Origin: SVTX01 sp045660325
Lineage (GTDB): Bacteria; Bacillota; Clostridia; Oscillospirales; CAG-272
Length of the DNA stretch: 64,000 nucleotides
Direction of reading: 5' to 3'
Assembly (NCBI GenBank): GCA_045660325.1
Contig: JAZRDO010000001.1
Location: forward strand, 1-64,000
A model generated the notes under the pieces. That model saw only the letters and a program-made list of their open reading frames with translations, was not told the DNA's origin and did no database searches. This document shows positions 16,554-26,000 of the stretch, in pieces (the stretch's first letter is position 1; the number at the start of each line of letters is the position of its first letter). Position numbers and translations under genes: made by a program.

Positions 16554-17252
16554 ATGGCAAAGAGAAAAATATCTCACTACGTCATAGGCTACGTCTTCAG
16601 GATCATTTGCATCCTTATGATCGCAACCGTTGTCGGTATTATCGGCTGGAGAATCCTCTCCTCGGGAGTTCCTACCGATATGAAGACGCTCATACCGAAC
16701 GAGAAGCTCTCGGCGGCATACGCTCAGCACGGTGAAGATCTTAATATATTCTATCAGGGCGACCTTGATAACCTTACGAGAACTGAATACAATTCGGGAT
16801 ATTTCTCGGTGCATAACGTAGCGTTTATAGACCGTGCCGAGCAGCTTCAGGTGGTCGTGCGACACAACAACAGCACATTAAAGAGCCTGCAAAAGGATTT
16901 GGGGCTTGCCGAGGCGGACGCGCGCGAGGAGGACGTCTTTGACATTCAGATCACGGTAATGTATGACCTGACACCCGACAACAAGGACGATAACGACGGA
17001 AACACACCCTCAGCAGTAAAGAAGGTTACGTTCCGCCCCGTCGCATCAAAATCAATGCAAAAGAACCTCTACAATTACAAGAAGTACGTTGTTGACGGCA
17101 TCAAGATCACGGATGACGTTATCGCGGTGTACGTCGATATCTTCTACGACAAGGACGTAATGAGCGAGGGCACGCTTTGTATCTATGATTATAGATATCC
17201 TATTGATAATTATAAGCTTACAAAGAAGGATCTCGCGGCAATTACAAAATAA
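16554..17252 (+). CDS. Membrane-anchored protein of unknown function
   Basis: The protein has 232 residues. One N-terminal transmembrane helix (about 9-36) has a basic cytoplasmic end (MAKRKISH), and the rest is an extracellular, beta-rich domain with alternating hydrophobic strands. An acidic loop lies at about 125-145. No family was recognised. The gene is the last of the deacetylase-RNHCP-ruvX group (10 bp after ruvX) and is followed by a terminator. Confidence 0.75.
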   Translation: MAKRKISHYVIGYVFRIICILMIATVVGIIGWRILSSGVPTDMKTLIPNEKLSAAYAQHGEDLNIFYQGDLDNLTRTEYNSGYFSVHNVAFIDRAEQLQVVVRHNNSTLKSLQKDLGLAEADAREEDVFDIQITVMYDLTPDNKDDNDGNTPSAVKKVTFRPVASKSMQKNLYNYKKYVVDGIKITDDVIAVYVDIFYDKDVMSEGTLCIYDYRYPIDNYKLTKKDLAAITK

Positions 17253-17253
17253 T

Positions 17254-17280
17254 AAAAAAGGCGGCATAGCCGCCTTTTTG
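17254..17280. terminator. Bidirectional terminator between convergent genes
   Basis: AAAAAGGCGGC-ATA-GCCGCCTTTTT forms a perfect stem with A and T runs on the two sides, so it can end the plus-strand group and the minus-strand gene at 17291. Confidence 0.9.
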
Positions 17281-17290
17281 CTTTTTATTT

Positions 17291-18193
17291 TTAATAATAT
17301 GTCTTGATCTTTTTCGTGTACTTTACGTATTTGTCGTACACCTCAACCTGCTCGGGGAAATTCGCAGCGACCCAAGCTCTTCTCTTCTTAATTGTAGGAC
17401 CTACCTGAACCGCACCGACAATTACCATTACTGCAACAATGATTGCAAGAGTCAGGATAATAAACTTTTCCCTATCAAGAAGAGTAAGGACGTATTCAAG
17501 AGTTCCATCCACGGGGTTCGACTTGGTAATACTGAAAATATAATTAAAAGCGACGATCAGCGCTACACAAAGCACGATGCTTATAAGAATATTCATAATA
17601 ACGGTGAAAACGTTATTTCTCTTATAGCTCTTTCTGAACTTTTCGTAGTTATAATATCTCTCGGAGTCTATCACGTTCGCGAGCGCTTCCTTCTGCTTTT
17701 CAATATAATCGGGAGCCGCATTTGTGTAATCGATATTGAGAGTATTGCCTATTACGTTCATTAAGGAAGCTTCCTTGCCTTGAGCCAAGGGGAGAAGATT
17801 GTACATTTTCTTCTTTGGAATAAACACACCCATCAAGGTGCCAATTGTCGTTAAAACCAAAGCTATAACGATCAATGCGTATGTGGCGATCTGCGCCATA
17901 ACCAAAATTGTGCCTTCAAGGTTAGTTGCGGCAAGCAAGGTAACCATAACTGCGGCTATAAGGATAAAATAACCTACCTTGTCTATGATTTGCTTTGATT
18001 TTGTAATCTTCGAATTCTTAAAAATGTCATCATTTTCAGAGCAAAGATCAATTGCGGTTATAGGTCTTACGGTCTCTTCGCCACCCTCATTCTCAGGTGT
18101 CTCGGGGGCCTCAAAGTCATATCCGCATTCGGGACAAAGACCGATCTCGTCCGAGAACATTGCCCCACACTTGGGACAGTTGATAACAGCCAT
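17291..18193 (-). CDS. Zinc-ribbon membrane protein (paralogue 1)
   Basis: The protein has 300 residues. The N-terminus has a zinc ribbon made of CPKC (6-9) and CPEC (20-23). A charged linker is followed by the short motif ITAIDLCSE, a first pair of transmembrane helices (about 72-92 and 98-122), a soluble segment (about 130-195), and a second pair (about 196-220 and 240-265). A conserved tail reads RRAWVAANFPEQVEVYDKYV. The same architecture and tail occur in the gene at 18345, so they are tandem paralogues. The function is unknown; zinc-ribbon membrane proteins of this type are common in Clostridia. AGGAGG precedes the ATG. Confidence 0.8.
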   Translation of the reverse strand: MAVINCPKCGAMFSDEIGLCPECGYDFEAPETPENEGGEETVRPITAIDLCSENDDIFKNSKITKSKQIIDKVGYFILIAAVMVTLLAATNLEGTILVMAQIATYALIVIALVLTTIGTLMGVFIPKKKMYNLLPLAQGKEASLMNVIGNTLNIDYTNAAPDYIEKQKEALANVIDSERYYNYEKFRKSYKRNNVFTVIMNILISIVLCVALIVAFNYIFSITKSNPVDGTLEYVLTLLDREKFIILTLAIIVAVMVIVGAVQVGPTIKKRRAWVAANFPEQVEVYDKYVKYTKKIKTYY

Positions 18194-18232
18194 GTTAAGT
18201 CCTCCTTAATAGCTATATTTGTTTATAAATTC

Positions 18233-18261
18233 ATTATATCATATATCAAGGAGCTTGTAAA
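18233..18261 (-). promoter_or_regulatory. Promoter of zinc-ribbon paralogue 1
   Basis: On the minus strand, TTTACA (18261-18256) and TATAAT (18238-18233) are separated by 17 bp. The arrangement matches the promoter of paralogue 2. Confidence 0.75.
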
Positions 18262-18288
18262 GGGAATTTTTAAATTATTAACAAGAAC

Positions 18289-18307
18289 GGCGGGAGCAAG
18301 CCCCGCC
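18289..18307 (-). terminator. Terminator after zinc-ribbon paralogue 2
   Basis: GGCGGG (18289-18294) and CCCGCC (18302-18307) form a GC-rich stem. On the minus strand it is followed by GTTCTTGTT, a broken T run, so termination may be partial. Confidence 0.6.
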
Positions 18308-18344
18308 GCTTATATTCGGGCAATGAAATAAATCGCCCTTTGCT

Positions 18345-19295
18345 TTATTTAACCTTTTTCCCCGACAAATACTTGTCGTATACCTCTATGTGATTAGGAT
18401 AATTCTTCACTATCCACTCGCGACGTTTTTTATTTGAATAGCTTGACAGGATAATGTCATATATTATTTCTATAATAGAAGGTAGTATCAGCAAAACAAG
18501 AAGCACCCACTCATCTTTAACTAACTGCCAACCAGACAGTATCAATCCACTATCAAGTATCATAAAAACCTTTGAAAGAGCGGAATAAACAAATATACTC
18601 TCAATGTAAGTTAAAATAATTTTAATTATTAACTGCACGTTAATCACTCTACGAAATGAATAATCAATATTACTCAATTCGGATTCCAAAACGCCTTGTA
18701 ATCCTTCGGCTTGCTTCATTATATATTCAGGACTCTTAGTTGAGTATTTGATAATCAACGTATTATCAATAATTGTCTTTAAACTTCTCCCTGTACTCTT
18801 TGCAATTTTATCACGGTAAATAATTGAATTTCTTGTAAAAACCCAATCGAAAACTCTCATAGCAACGTAAAAAATAGGGCAAAAGAGCATTCCAATAAAC
18901 ACAAACGACTGAAATGCCAATGCATTCGCAGAAGATTTCGCCATATCCATCACCCACAATATAACAAACAAAACTGTAAATACAAAAGAAACGGTCCATA
19001 ATATGTGAAAAACTTTCCTTATCTTTCTATTCACGGAGATTTTGCCCTTATTTTTACACTCCTCAAAAAACTGCATCGCGGTAATTTTTCTCGGCTTCTC
19101 TTCCTCGTCGGTGGATTTAGTTTTTCCCTCTTCGAGCTTTTTGAAGCTATATCCGCATTTGGAACAAGCCTTAGTTGTCTCCACTGCCACGCTCTTACAT
19201 TCGGGGCAAATAATAATAGACGCGCCGCAATGAATACAATTTTTACAGGTGTCGGATATTTGTCCGTTACACTCGGGACAATTGATAACAGCCAT
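18345..19295 (-). CDS. Zinc-ribbon membrane protein (paralogue 2)
   Basis: The protein has 316 residues. The start at 19295 follows AGGAGGACTTAAC, the same leader as in paralogue 1, and the first codons (MAVINCP) are also shared. The N-terminus has four cysteine pairs in two zinc ribbons (CPEC/CIHC and CPEC/CSKC), one more ribbon than paralogue 1. The motif PRKITAMQFFEE corresponds to ITAIDLCSE. Four hydrophobic segments follow, and the tail KRREWIVKNYPNHIEVYDKYL matches paralogue 1 (residues about 289-309). A/T-rich codons are commoner here than in the neighbouring genes. The function is unknown. Confidence 0.8.
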   Translation of the reverse strand: MAVINCPECNGQISDTCKNCIHCGASIIICPECKSVAVETTKACSKCGYSFKKLEEGKTKSTDEEEKPRKITAMQFFEECKNKGKISVNRKIRKVFHILWTVSFVFTVLFVILWVMDMAKSSANALAFQSFVFIGMLFCPIFYVAMRVFDWVFTRNSIIYRDKIAKSTGRSLKTIIDNTLIIKYSTKSPEYIMKQAEGLQGVLESELSNIDYSFRRVINVQLIIKIILTYIESIFVYSALSKVFMILDSGLILSGWQLVKDEWVLLVLLILPSIIEIIYDIILSSYSNKKRREWIVKNYPNHIEVYDKYLSGKKVK

Positions 19296-19330
19296 GTTAA
19301 GTCCTCCTAACAAATTTTTATTACAGGTTC

Positions 19331-19359
19331 ATTATATCATACATTTTGTCCGTTGTAAA
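19331..19359 (-). promoter_or_regulatory. Promoter of zinc-ribbon paralogue 2
   Basis: On the minus strand, TTTACA (19359-19354) and TATAAT (19336-19331) are separated by 17 bp, the same boxes and spacing as at 18233-18261. The promoter was therefore duplicated together with the gene. Confidence 0.75.
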
Positions 19360-19407
19360 GTGCGATTCCCTTTTTCTTATAAAAAAATGACAAATTTTAC
19401 GCAAAAG

Positions 19408-19434
19408 CAAAAAGAGCGACTGTGTCGCTCTTTT
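19408..19434 (-). terminator. Terminator at the end of the long minus-strand core operon
   Basis: AAAGAGCGAC-TGT-GTCGCTCTTT is a perfect stem with an A-rich flank on the plus strand, which gives a T-rich tail on the minus strand just after rsfS. Confidence 0.85.
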
Positions 19435-19436
19435 CC

Positions 19437-19802
19437 TTATTCAAACTCGGTATAAAGTCTGTCGAGATTGTAGAACTCTCTTGCCTCTCTGTCAAACACG
19501 TGAACGATAACGCACGCGTAGTCGAGAGCGATCCAGCTTCTGCCGTCGCCTGCATCTGTGTGGAGAGGATTAAGACCCGCCTGACCAAGCTTGTATTCAA
19601 CCTCGTCAGCCAAGCTCTTTACATGAGTAGAGGACGTACCGTTTGCGATTACAAAGTAATCTGCGATAACAGTCTTGTCTCCAACCTTAATTACCTTAAT
19701 ATCTCTACCCTTCTTGGAATCGAGCGCATCTGCGATCGCCTCAGCGATCTCGGTCGACGTCGCACCAACAAGGCTCTTAATTTCATTGTTCATGTTTTCC
19801 AT
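19437..19802 (-). CDS. rsfS: Ribosomal silencing factor RsfS
   Basis: The protein has 121 residues and a typical RsfS/Iojap fold. It has DIKVIKVGDKTVIADYFVIANGTSSTHVKSLAD (the conserved core, about 34-66), WIALDYACVIVHVF and a final REFYNLDRLY. It binds ribosomal protein L14 and blocks subunit joining under nutrient limitation. GGAGAAA precedes the ATG. The gene is the last of nadD-yqeK-rsfS, the order usual in Firmicutes. Confidence 0.96.
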   Translation of the reverse strand: MENMNNEIKSLVGATSTEIAEAIADALDSKKGRDIKVIKVGDKTVIADYFVIANGTSSTHVKSLADEVEYKLGQAGLNPLHTDAGDGRSWIALDYACVIVHVFDREAREFYNLDRLYTEFE

Positions 19803-19803
19803 A

Positions 19804-20442
19804 TTAGTTTTCTCCGTTATTTACTTTTTTTGATATATATTCCTTTGCCGCCAGTGTGTCGGAATTAATTACTCTGCCGCATTCAACAAGGTCTGCCACC
19901 GTCATTTCAAGCGAGCGCAAAACCACGCGATCAAGATGCAAAAGTTTCTCCGCTTCACTCATTCTGTCAACGTCGGCTCCCCAGAACATTTCGCGCAGGG
20001 TTACACAATCGGGAAAGGTTCTCGTTTCGTCGATATAGTCGGCAATGTAAATTATCTTTTCCGTAAGAGTCATTCCTTCCCTGCCCGTCGTGTGATAACG
20101 AACCGCGGATATTATTTGAGCGTCGTTAAATTCGGGAAATTCCACGGGAATCATTGCCGCTGCGGTAATCGCATGAAAGGTCTTTGGCGCTGCGACGTTT
20201 TCATTTGTGTATTCAGCTCCGTACCGCTCACAAATCGCAATGTGCTCCTCGGTCGTTTTCTCCTTCGTTATATCGTGAAGCAAAGCCGAAGCGGCTAAAA
20301 TGTCCGTCATCTCGGGACAGTAAATATTGCCGATGCGTACCGCCATCCTTTCAACGGCAAGCGTGTGAGCGAGTCTTTTGCCACTCATTCTCTCCGATAT
20401 TTTCTCTCGGAGCAGGCTCAAGGATTCTTCACTTATTTTCAT
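19804..20442 (-). CDS. yqeK: YqeK-type HD domain hydrolase
   Basis: The protein has 212 residues and is an HD-superfamily phosphohydrolase. The metal ligands are seen in KRLAHT (22-27), LLHDITK (HD pair, about 53-59) and later in YHTTG and YIADYIDE. YqeK proteins hydrolyse diadenosine tetraphosphate symmetrically. The ATG overlaps the nadD stop by 4 nt, so the two are translationally coupled. It lies 1 nt upstream of rsfS. Confidence 0.93.
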   Translation of the reverse strand: MKISEESLSLLREKISERMSGKRLAHTLAVERMAVRIGNIYCPEMTDILAASALLHDITKEKTTEEHIAICERYGAEYTNENVAAPKTFHAITAAAMIPVEFPEFNDAQIISAVRYHTTGREGMTLTEKIIYIADYIDETRTFPDCVTLREMFWGADVDRMSEAEKLLHLDRVVLRSLEMTVADLVECGRVINSDTLAAKEYISKKVNNGEN

Positions 20443-21038
20443 AAATAAAGCCCCTTTTCCTTTATATACCTTGCAACCGACTCGGGAACAAGCGCGGAAA
20501 TATCATCACCGTTTTTTATCTTCTCTCTTATCTCGCTTGAGGATACGACAACCGCATCGCCCACGATTCTCGTCGCGATCCTGCCGTACTTCTCCTTGTA
20601 TTCCGCGTTCTTCTTAATGATAAGATTAGTTATAACCTCGTCGTTTTCACGGCGCATATACACGGGATAGCAGAGCTTAAAAATCTCGTCGGCATCCTTC
20701 CACTTATCAAGGGTAAGCATCATATCCGTTCCGCAAAGCAGGAAAAGTCTGTTTTCGGGATCATAAAGCTGACGAAGGGTGTCAACCGTATAGCTCTTGC
20801 CCTCGCGCTTTATTTCCATGTCGCTGACGATAACTCCGTCAACACCCGCAAACGCCGCCTCGCACATACGAAGTCTGTCATAAGAATTCGCGCCGTCGCT
20901 CATTTCCTTGTGCGGTGTATTTCCCGTCGGGATAACGAACAAAATGTCAAGCCACATTTGCTCCATAAAGCTCTTTGCGGCTGCAATATGTCCGTTATGC
21001 ACGGGAGAGAACGTTCCGCCAAAAATACCAATTCTCAT
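20439..21038 (-). CDS. nadD: Nicotinate-nucleotide adenylyltransferase
   Basis: The protein has 199 residues and makes deamido-NAD from nicotinate mononucleotide and ATP. The nucleotidyltransferase motif is GGTFSPVHNGH (7-17), and the C-terminal ISSTxIR-type motif reads VSSSEIREKI. The length is normal. It begins directly after yhbY and overlaps yqeK by 4 nt. Confidence 0.96.
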   Translation of the reverse strand: MRIGIFGGTFSPVHNGHIAAAKSFMEQMWLDILFVIPTGNTPHKEMSDGANSYDRLRMCEAAFAGVDGVIVSDMEIKREGKSYTVDTLRQLYDPENRLFLLCGTDMMLTLDKWKDADEIFKLCYPVYMRRENDEVITNLIIKKNAEYKEKYGRIATRIVGDAVVVSSSEIREKIKNGDDISALVPESVARYIKEKGLYL

Positions 21039-21040
21039 AA

Positions 21041-21337
21041 TTATTTCTTAGGAAGCTCGATTGTCTTCTTGTTTTCGGATTCTCTGTAAAGGACGATCTT
21101 TCTGCCCACTACGGACACGCCCTCTGCCTCAAGGATCTCGCAGAGCTGATCACACGCCTCGCGGGGTGTAAGCTCGCAGTTTTCAAGAACTGAAAGCTTG
21201 ATAAGCTCTCTTGCCTCGAGCGCATCGTAAAGTGTCTTACAAAGATTTTCCGTAATGCCCGCCTTGCCGATCTGCATAATTGCAGGACAGTCTGCCGCAA
21301 GCGAGCGGAGATATGCTCTCTGTTTTGATGTAATCAT
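21041..21337 (-). CDS. yhbY: CRM-domain RNA-binding protein YhbY
   Basis: The protein has 98 residues and consists of one CRM domain. It starts LTSKQRAYLRSLA-like (SKQRAYLRSLAADCP) and has the GKAGITENL loop. YhbY-type proteins bind ribosomal RNA in large-subunit assembly. GGAGAAA precedes the ATG. It is a normal member of the yhbY-nadD-yqeK-rsfS group. Confidence 0.94.
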   Translation of the reverse strand: MITSKQRAYLRSLAADCPAIMQIGKAGITENLCKTLYDALEARELIKLSVLENCELTPREACDQLCEILEAEGVSVVGRKIVLYRESENKKTIELPKK

Positions 21338-21357
21338 TTATTTTTCTCCAAATATTT

Positions 21358-21963
21358 TTACTGTATGTTTAACTTCTTTAATTCTTCAGCTAAAAGCTTC
21401 ACCGCCTTGCCTCTGTGGCTGACGGAATTCTTCTCCTCTGCCGTTACGTCGGCAAGAGTCTTATTGAAGGGAGGATAGAAGAAATAGGGGTCGTAGCCGA
21501 AGCCACCGTTACCGCTTCTGTTCTCCGTTATCTCACCGAGAACCTCGCCGCGAACGACGATAGGATCGATGCTTCCGTAGCTTTCAGGAAAAACGCACGC
21601 GATAGTGCAAACAAATCGAGCGCTCTTATCCTCAAAGGGAGCAAGGTTTTTGAGCACGAGCTGATTGTTAGCCTCGTCGTCGCCGTGCTCACCCGCATAT
21701 CTTGCAGAATAAACACCGGGAGCGCCGTCGAGCGCATCAACTGAGAGACCCGAGTCGTCGCCGACGCCGATATAGCCCGAGGTTGCGGCGCATCTTGCCT
21801 TTATTAACGCATTCTCCTCAAAGGTCTCGCCGTCCTCCTCGATTTCATCATAGATTCCTACCTCGTCAAGAGAGAGGATCTCGATATTGTCAATATACTG
21901 CGAAAGAAGAGTCAAGAGCTCTTTTTTCTTTTTCTGATTTCTTGATGCAAGTACTATTTTCAT
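21358..21963 (-). CDS. rdgB: XTP/dITP diphosphatase (RdgB/HAM1)
   Basis: The protein has 201 residues. It starts with the conserved LASRNQKKKKEL, then shows the substrate motif FEENALIKA, GDDSGLSVDALDGAPGVYSARY (about 66-87) and GFGYDPYFF. It hydrolyses non-canonical purine triphosphates (XTP, dITP) to monophosphates and so keeps them out of DNA and RNA. It lies 9 nt after ftsY with an AAGGAAA site. Confidence 0.96.
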   Translation of the reverse strand: MKIVLASRNQKKKKELLTLLSQYIDNIEILSLDEVGIYDEIEEDGETFEENALIKARCAATSGYIGVGDDSGLSVDALDGAPGVYSARYAGEHGDDEANNQLVLKNLAPFEDKSARFVCTIACVFPESYGSIDPIVVRGEVLGEITENRSGNGGFGYDPYFFYPPFNKTLADVTAEEKNSVSHRGKAVKLLAEELKKLNIQ

Positions 21964-21972
21964 ATTGTTTCC

Positions 21973-23067
21973 TTATTCAAACAACGCGTCAACGAAGTCC
22001 TGCGCGTCAAATTCTCTCATATCGTCGATCTTCTCGCCGACACCGATGAACTTAACGGGAATTCCAAGCTCGCGCTTAATAGAAATAACGATACCGCCCT
22101 TTGCGGAGCCATCAAGCTTGTTGAGTGTGATACCCGTAATATTTGCCGCCTTGGAAAATTCCTTTGCCTGAATGATCGCGTTCTGTCCCGTAGTCGCGTC
22201 AAGCACGAGAAGATTCTCGCGGGATGCGCCGGGAAGCTCTCTATCAATTACTCTGTTGATCTTTGCAAGCTCGTTCATAAGGTTTGTCTTATTCTGGAGT
22301 CTGCCCGCAGTGTCAACGATAAGAACGTCCGCCTGCTTCTTCTTTGCATAACTGATAGCGTCGAAAACAACTGCCGCGGGATCACTTCCCTCGTTCTGAC
22401 GAACCATATCGACCTTTGCTCTCTCGCACCAAACCTCAAGCTGCTCGATAGCCGCAGCTCTGAACGTATCCGCCGCCGCTACAACTACCTTCTTGCCCGA
22501 AAGACGAAGTCTCTTGGATATCTTACCGATAGACGTGGTCTTGCCCGCGCCGTTTACACCGATAACGAGAATTACAGAGGGAGTCGTCTCAAGCTTTAAT
22601 GGCTGATGCTCGCCGATCATCTCGCCGAGTATCTCCTTGAGCGCGCCCATAACCTGATCCTTTTCCTTGAGTCTGCCGTCCTTGATTCTGTCGCGAAGCT
22701 CCTCAATAATGTCCTCAGTCGCGCCGACGCCGATATCCGACATAATAAGAAGCTCCTCAAGCTCGTCAAGTAAGTCCTCGTCAACACGGACAAAGCTCTT
22801 CAAGAGATTGTCGATCTGACCGAAAAGCGCGTTCTTTGTCTTTGAAAGACCGCTCTTGAGCTTTGACCAGAAGGACTGCTTAGTGGGAATTTCCTCGTTC
22901 TCCTCTGTCTCCTCAACCGCTTCCTCGGATACCTCTTGGAGCACCTCTTCTTCTATCTCCTCGAAGGATTCCTCGGCTGCTACGTCAGCAGCCTCGGTCT
23001 CAATCTCGGGAGTGTTGTCTGTATTTTCATTATTCTTTTTACCGAAAAGCTTATTCAAAAATGCCAT
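21973..23067 (-). CDS. ftsY: Signal recognition particle receptor FtsY
   Basis: The protein has 364 residues. A very acidic N-terminal A domain (about 10-70) is followed by the NG GTPase: the P-loop GVNGAGKTT, DTFRAAAIEQL, DTAGRLQNKTNLM and NKLDGSAKGG. It docks SRP-ribosome complexes at the membrane. The start at 23067 is preceded by AAGGAGGGCGAG, which lies inside the 3' end of smc. The two genes overlap by 17 bp, so translation is coupled. Confidence 0.96.
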   Translation of the reverse strand: MAFLNKLFGKKNNENTDNTPEIETEAADVAAEESFEEIEEEVLQEVSEEAVEETEENEEIPTKQSFWSKLKSGLSKTKNALFGQIDNLLKSFVRVDEDLLDELEELLIMSDIGVGATEDIIEELRDRIKDGRLKEKDQVMGALKEILGEMIGEHQPLKLETTPSVILVIGVNGAGKTTSIGKISKRLRLSGKKVVVAAADTFRAAAIEQLEVWCERAKVDMVRQNEGSDPAAVVFDAISYAKKKQADVLIVDTAGRLQNKTNLMNELAKINRVIDRELPGASRENLLVLDATTGQNAIIQAKEFSKAANITGITLNKLDGSAKGGIVISIKRELGIPVKFIGVGEKIDDMREFDAQDFVDALFE

Positions 23068-26000
23068 TCCACTCGCCCTCCTTGTTCTTTTCAATATCTC
23101 TTATATCAAGAGTAAGGATTCTCGATATACCGTGCTCGGGCATCGTTACGCCGTAAAGACGTGTTGCAGCCGCCATCGTGCCTCGTCTGTGCGAGATCAT
23201 GATGAACTGCGTGCCGTCGGAATATCTCTTTATGTACTGTGCAAGTCGTTCTACGTTAACCTCGTCAAGCGCCGCCTCAATTTCGTCGAGAATGCAGAAC
23301 GGTGTGGGGTTAACCTTCAAAATTGCAAAGAACAACGCTACGCCTACGAATGCCTGCTCGCCACCCGACAGCTGCATAAGATTCTTGATGATCTTGCCGG
23401 GAGGTGCCGCCTTGATCTCAATACCGCTCTCAAGCACGTTCTCGGGGTCTGTAAGATAAAGCTCTGCAGAGCCACCACCGAAAAGCTCTCTGAAGGTAAT
23501 GCCGAAGTTTTCGTTGATCTTATTGAAGGACTCAATAAACGCCGCCTTCATCTCAACCTCAAGCTTTGAAATAACGCCCGTAAGCTCAACCTTCGACTTA
23601 TTAAGGTCGTCGATCTGCGCCGACATATAGTCATATCTTTCCTTGACCTCGCGGTACTTATTCACGGAATCAAGGTCAACGTGTCCTATACTGCGAAGCT
23701 TGTTCTTGCACTCGGTCTGAATACGAACGTACTCCGCGTGATTCTCTCGGGTAACCTCGGGATATCCAAGAGATACCGCATCCGCGCGTGTTAATTCGTA
23801 GTCGTCCCAGAGCTTGCTTGCAAGCTTGTCGTAAGCTTCGCGAAGATTTGCCAGCTTGGATTCGTTTCGGGTATGCTCCTGGAATACGACCTCCTTGTGC
23901 GACATCTTCTCACGGATCAGGGCATTTATCTCGTTTGTCTTCTTTTCAAACTCAAGATTGCCCTCGTCGATCTCAGCGCGCTTCGCGTTAAGCTCGGCAA
24001 GATTCTTCTCACCCTCCGCATACGCGCGACGGTTTTCGATCTGCGCTGCCTCAATAGCATTTATTTGAGATGCATAGTCCGCAATTCTCTGATTGTGAGA
24101 AACGATATCGGTCTCAATAATTCTGATTCTCTCAAAGGAGACGTCAAGCATCGTATTTGCGGATTCAATATCCTTATTCTTTTCACTGTAAGAAATAATA
24201 AGCTGTGTCTTATTCTTTTCTATATCCTCAAGGGAGAACTCGCGCTCAACTCTATTGGCGTTCTTTTCCTCACGGAGAGCTGTGAGCTCCTCGATTCTCT
24301 TTGTAATCTCCGCCTCATCCGCAGTAAGAGAGATAATATCATCGTCATACTGCTCTGCCTTGGAAATAAATTCCTCGTAGTCCGCGCGGAGTCTTGCGAT
24401 AAGCTGCTCGTTCGCATCAAGCTTCGCGTTGATCTGTTCAAGCGCCGCCGCTTCGGTATTCTTCAACACCTCGATAAGACTGCGACGGTTGTCAAGGTCT
24501 GCAATATCGTCATTCGTGTCGTCGATATTACTCTTGAGCTTCTTGAGCTCGGCATTATCCGCCTTGATCGCCGCCTCAAGCTCACGCGCCTCAACAGTAA
24601 GTCTCTTGATCTCGTCTGCGCGGGAAAGCACACCGCCCGCAGTCTTTACAGAGCCGCCCGTAAACGAACCGCCCGCATTGATCTGCTGGCCGTCGAGAGT
24701 AACCACTCTCACCTTGTATTTCATCGCCTTCGCCATAACGGTCGCGTTATCAATATTATCAAACACGAGAGTTCTGCCAAGAAGCGAGCTGATTACGTTT
24801 GAAAATTTAGCATCATAGGAGCAGAGCTTGTCCGCAGTGGAGATATAGCCGTTAAAGCCGCAAGCATCTCTCATCTCGGGAGTCTCGCTCTGGGGACGCA
24901 TTGAGGTCAAGGGGAAGAACGTAGCTCTACCCACCTGTCCTTTTTTGAGTGCGAACATAGCCGCCTTTGCGGTCTCTTCATCCTCAACCACGATATTCTG
25001 CAAATTCGCGCCGAGAGCGGTCTCAATTGCAGTTACGTACTTTGAATCAACCGAAATAACCTTTGAGAGCGGGCCGTAAATACGCGCGCATCTCGCACCG
25101 CTCACGGTTGTAACGCGACCTGCCTCGTATTCCTTCATAATAAAGCGAACGCTGTTGGAGTAGCCCTCAAACTGCTCCTCCATAGCCTTAATGGTCGCGA
25201 TTCTGTGGTTTGTGGAATCAAATCTATGTGTCTTTGAATTTACGTTCTCATAAAGCTCGCCGTACTCGGAATTCATACCGATAAGCGAATTCTTCTTTTC
25301 CGTAATCTCGTCGTTTATTCTGTTTATTTCTTCTGAATACTTGCCGACAGTTCTTTCCTTTACGCCGCTCTGCTTCTTATAATCCGCGGAAACCGCTTCG
25401 TATTCCTCAATGTCGGAGAGAATCTGCGCGTTTCTGTCGCTGCCGCTATCCTTGGCATTTTCAATTACGGAAATGCGGACTCTGATATCAGTAGCCTCAT
25501 CCTCAGCCTTCTTTATATCAACAAGAGCGGTGTCAATTTCCTTTGTAAGCGTTGCGATATCGCACTTAATTGCAAATATCTCGTCCTCAACTGCCTCAAG
25601 CCTTGCCTGAATTTCGGACTTTTCACCCTCAAGAGCCTCTATCTTGCTCTTTTGTGTCTCAACTCTCACCTGCTCGTCGGAAAGATTTGCCGCGAGTGTA
25701 TCGCGTGTCATAGCGGATGCCGCGCTCATTTCTCTTGCGTGAGCGAGGTTGCTTTCGTTTACCTTAAATTCACCCTCAAGGGAGAAATTCGCATTCGTCT
25801 GCTCGCGGATAAGATTAAGCACCTGTGCGGACGCCATTCTGCCGTTCTGCGCCGCCTCAAAAAGCTTCGCGCTTCTCGTATCAAGCGCCTCGATCGCATC
25901 CTCCGCGCTCTTCAAATCAAACGTGGAATGACGAAGACGCTCCTCAGCCGTCGCGATATCCGTCTTATAGCTCTCCGTGTCATAAAGCCAGAGGGATACG

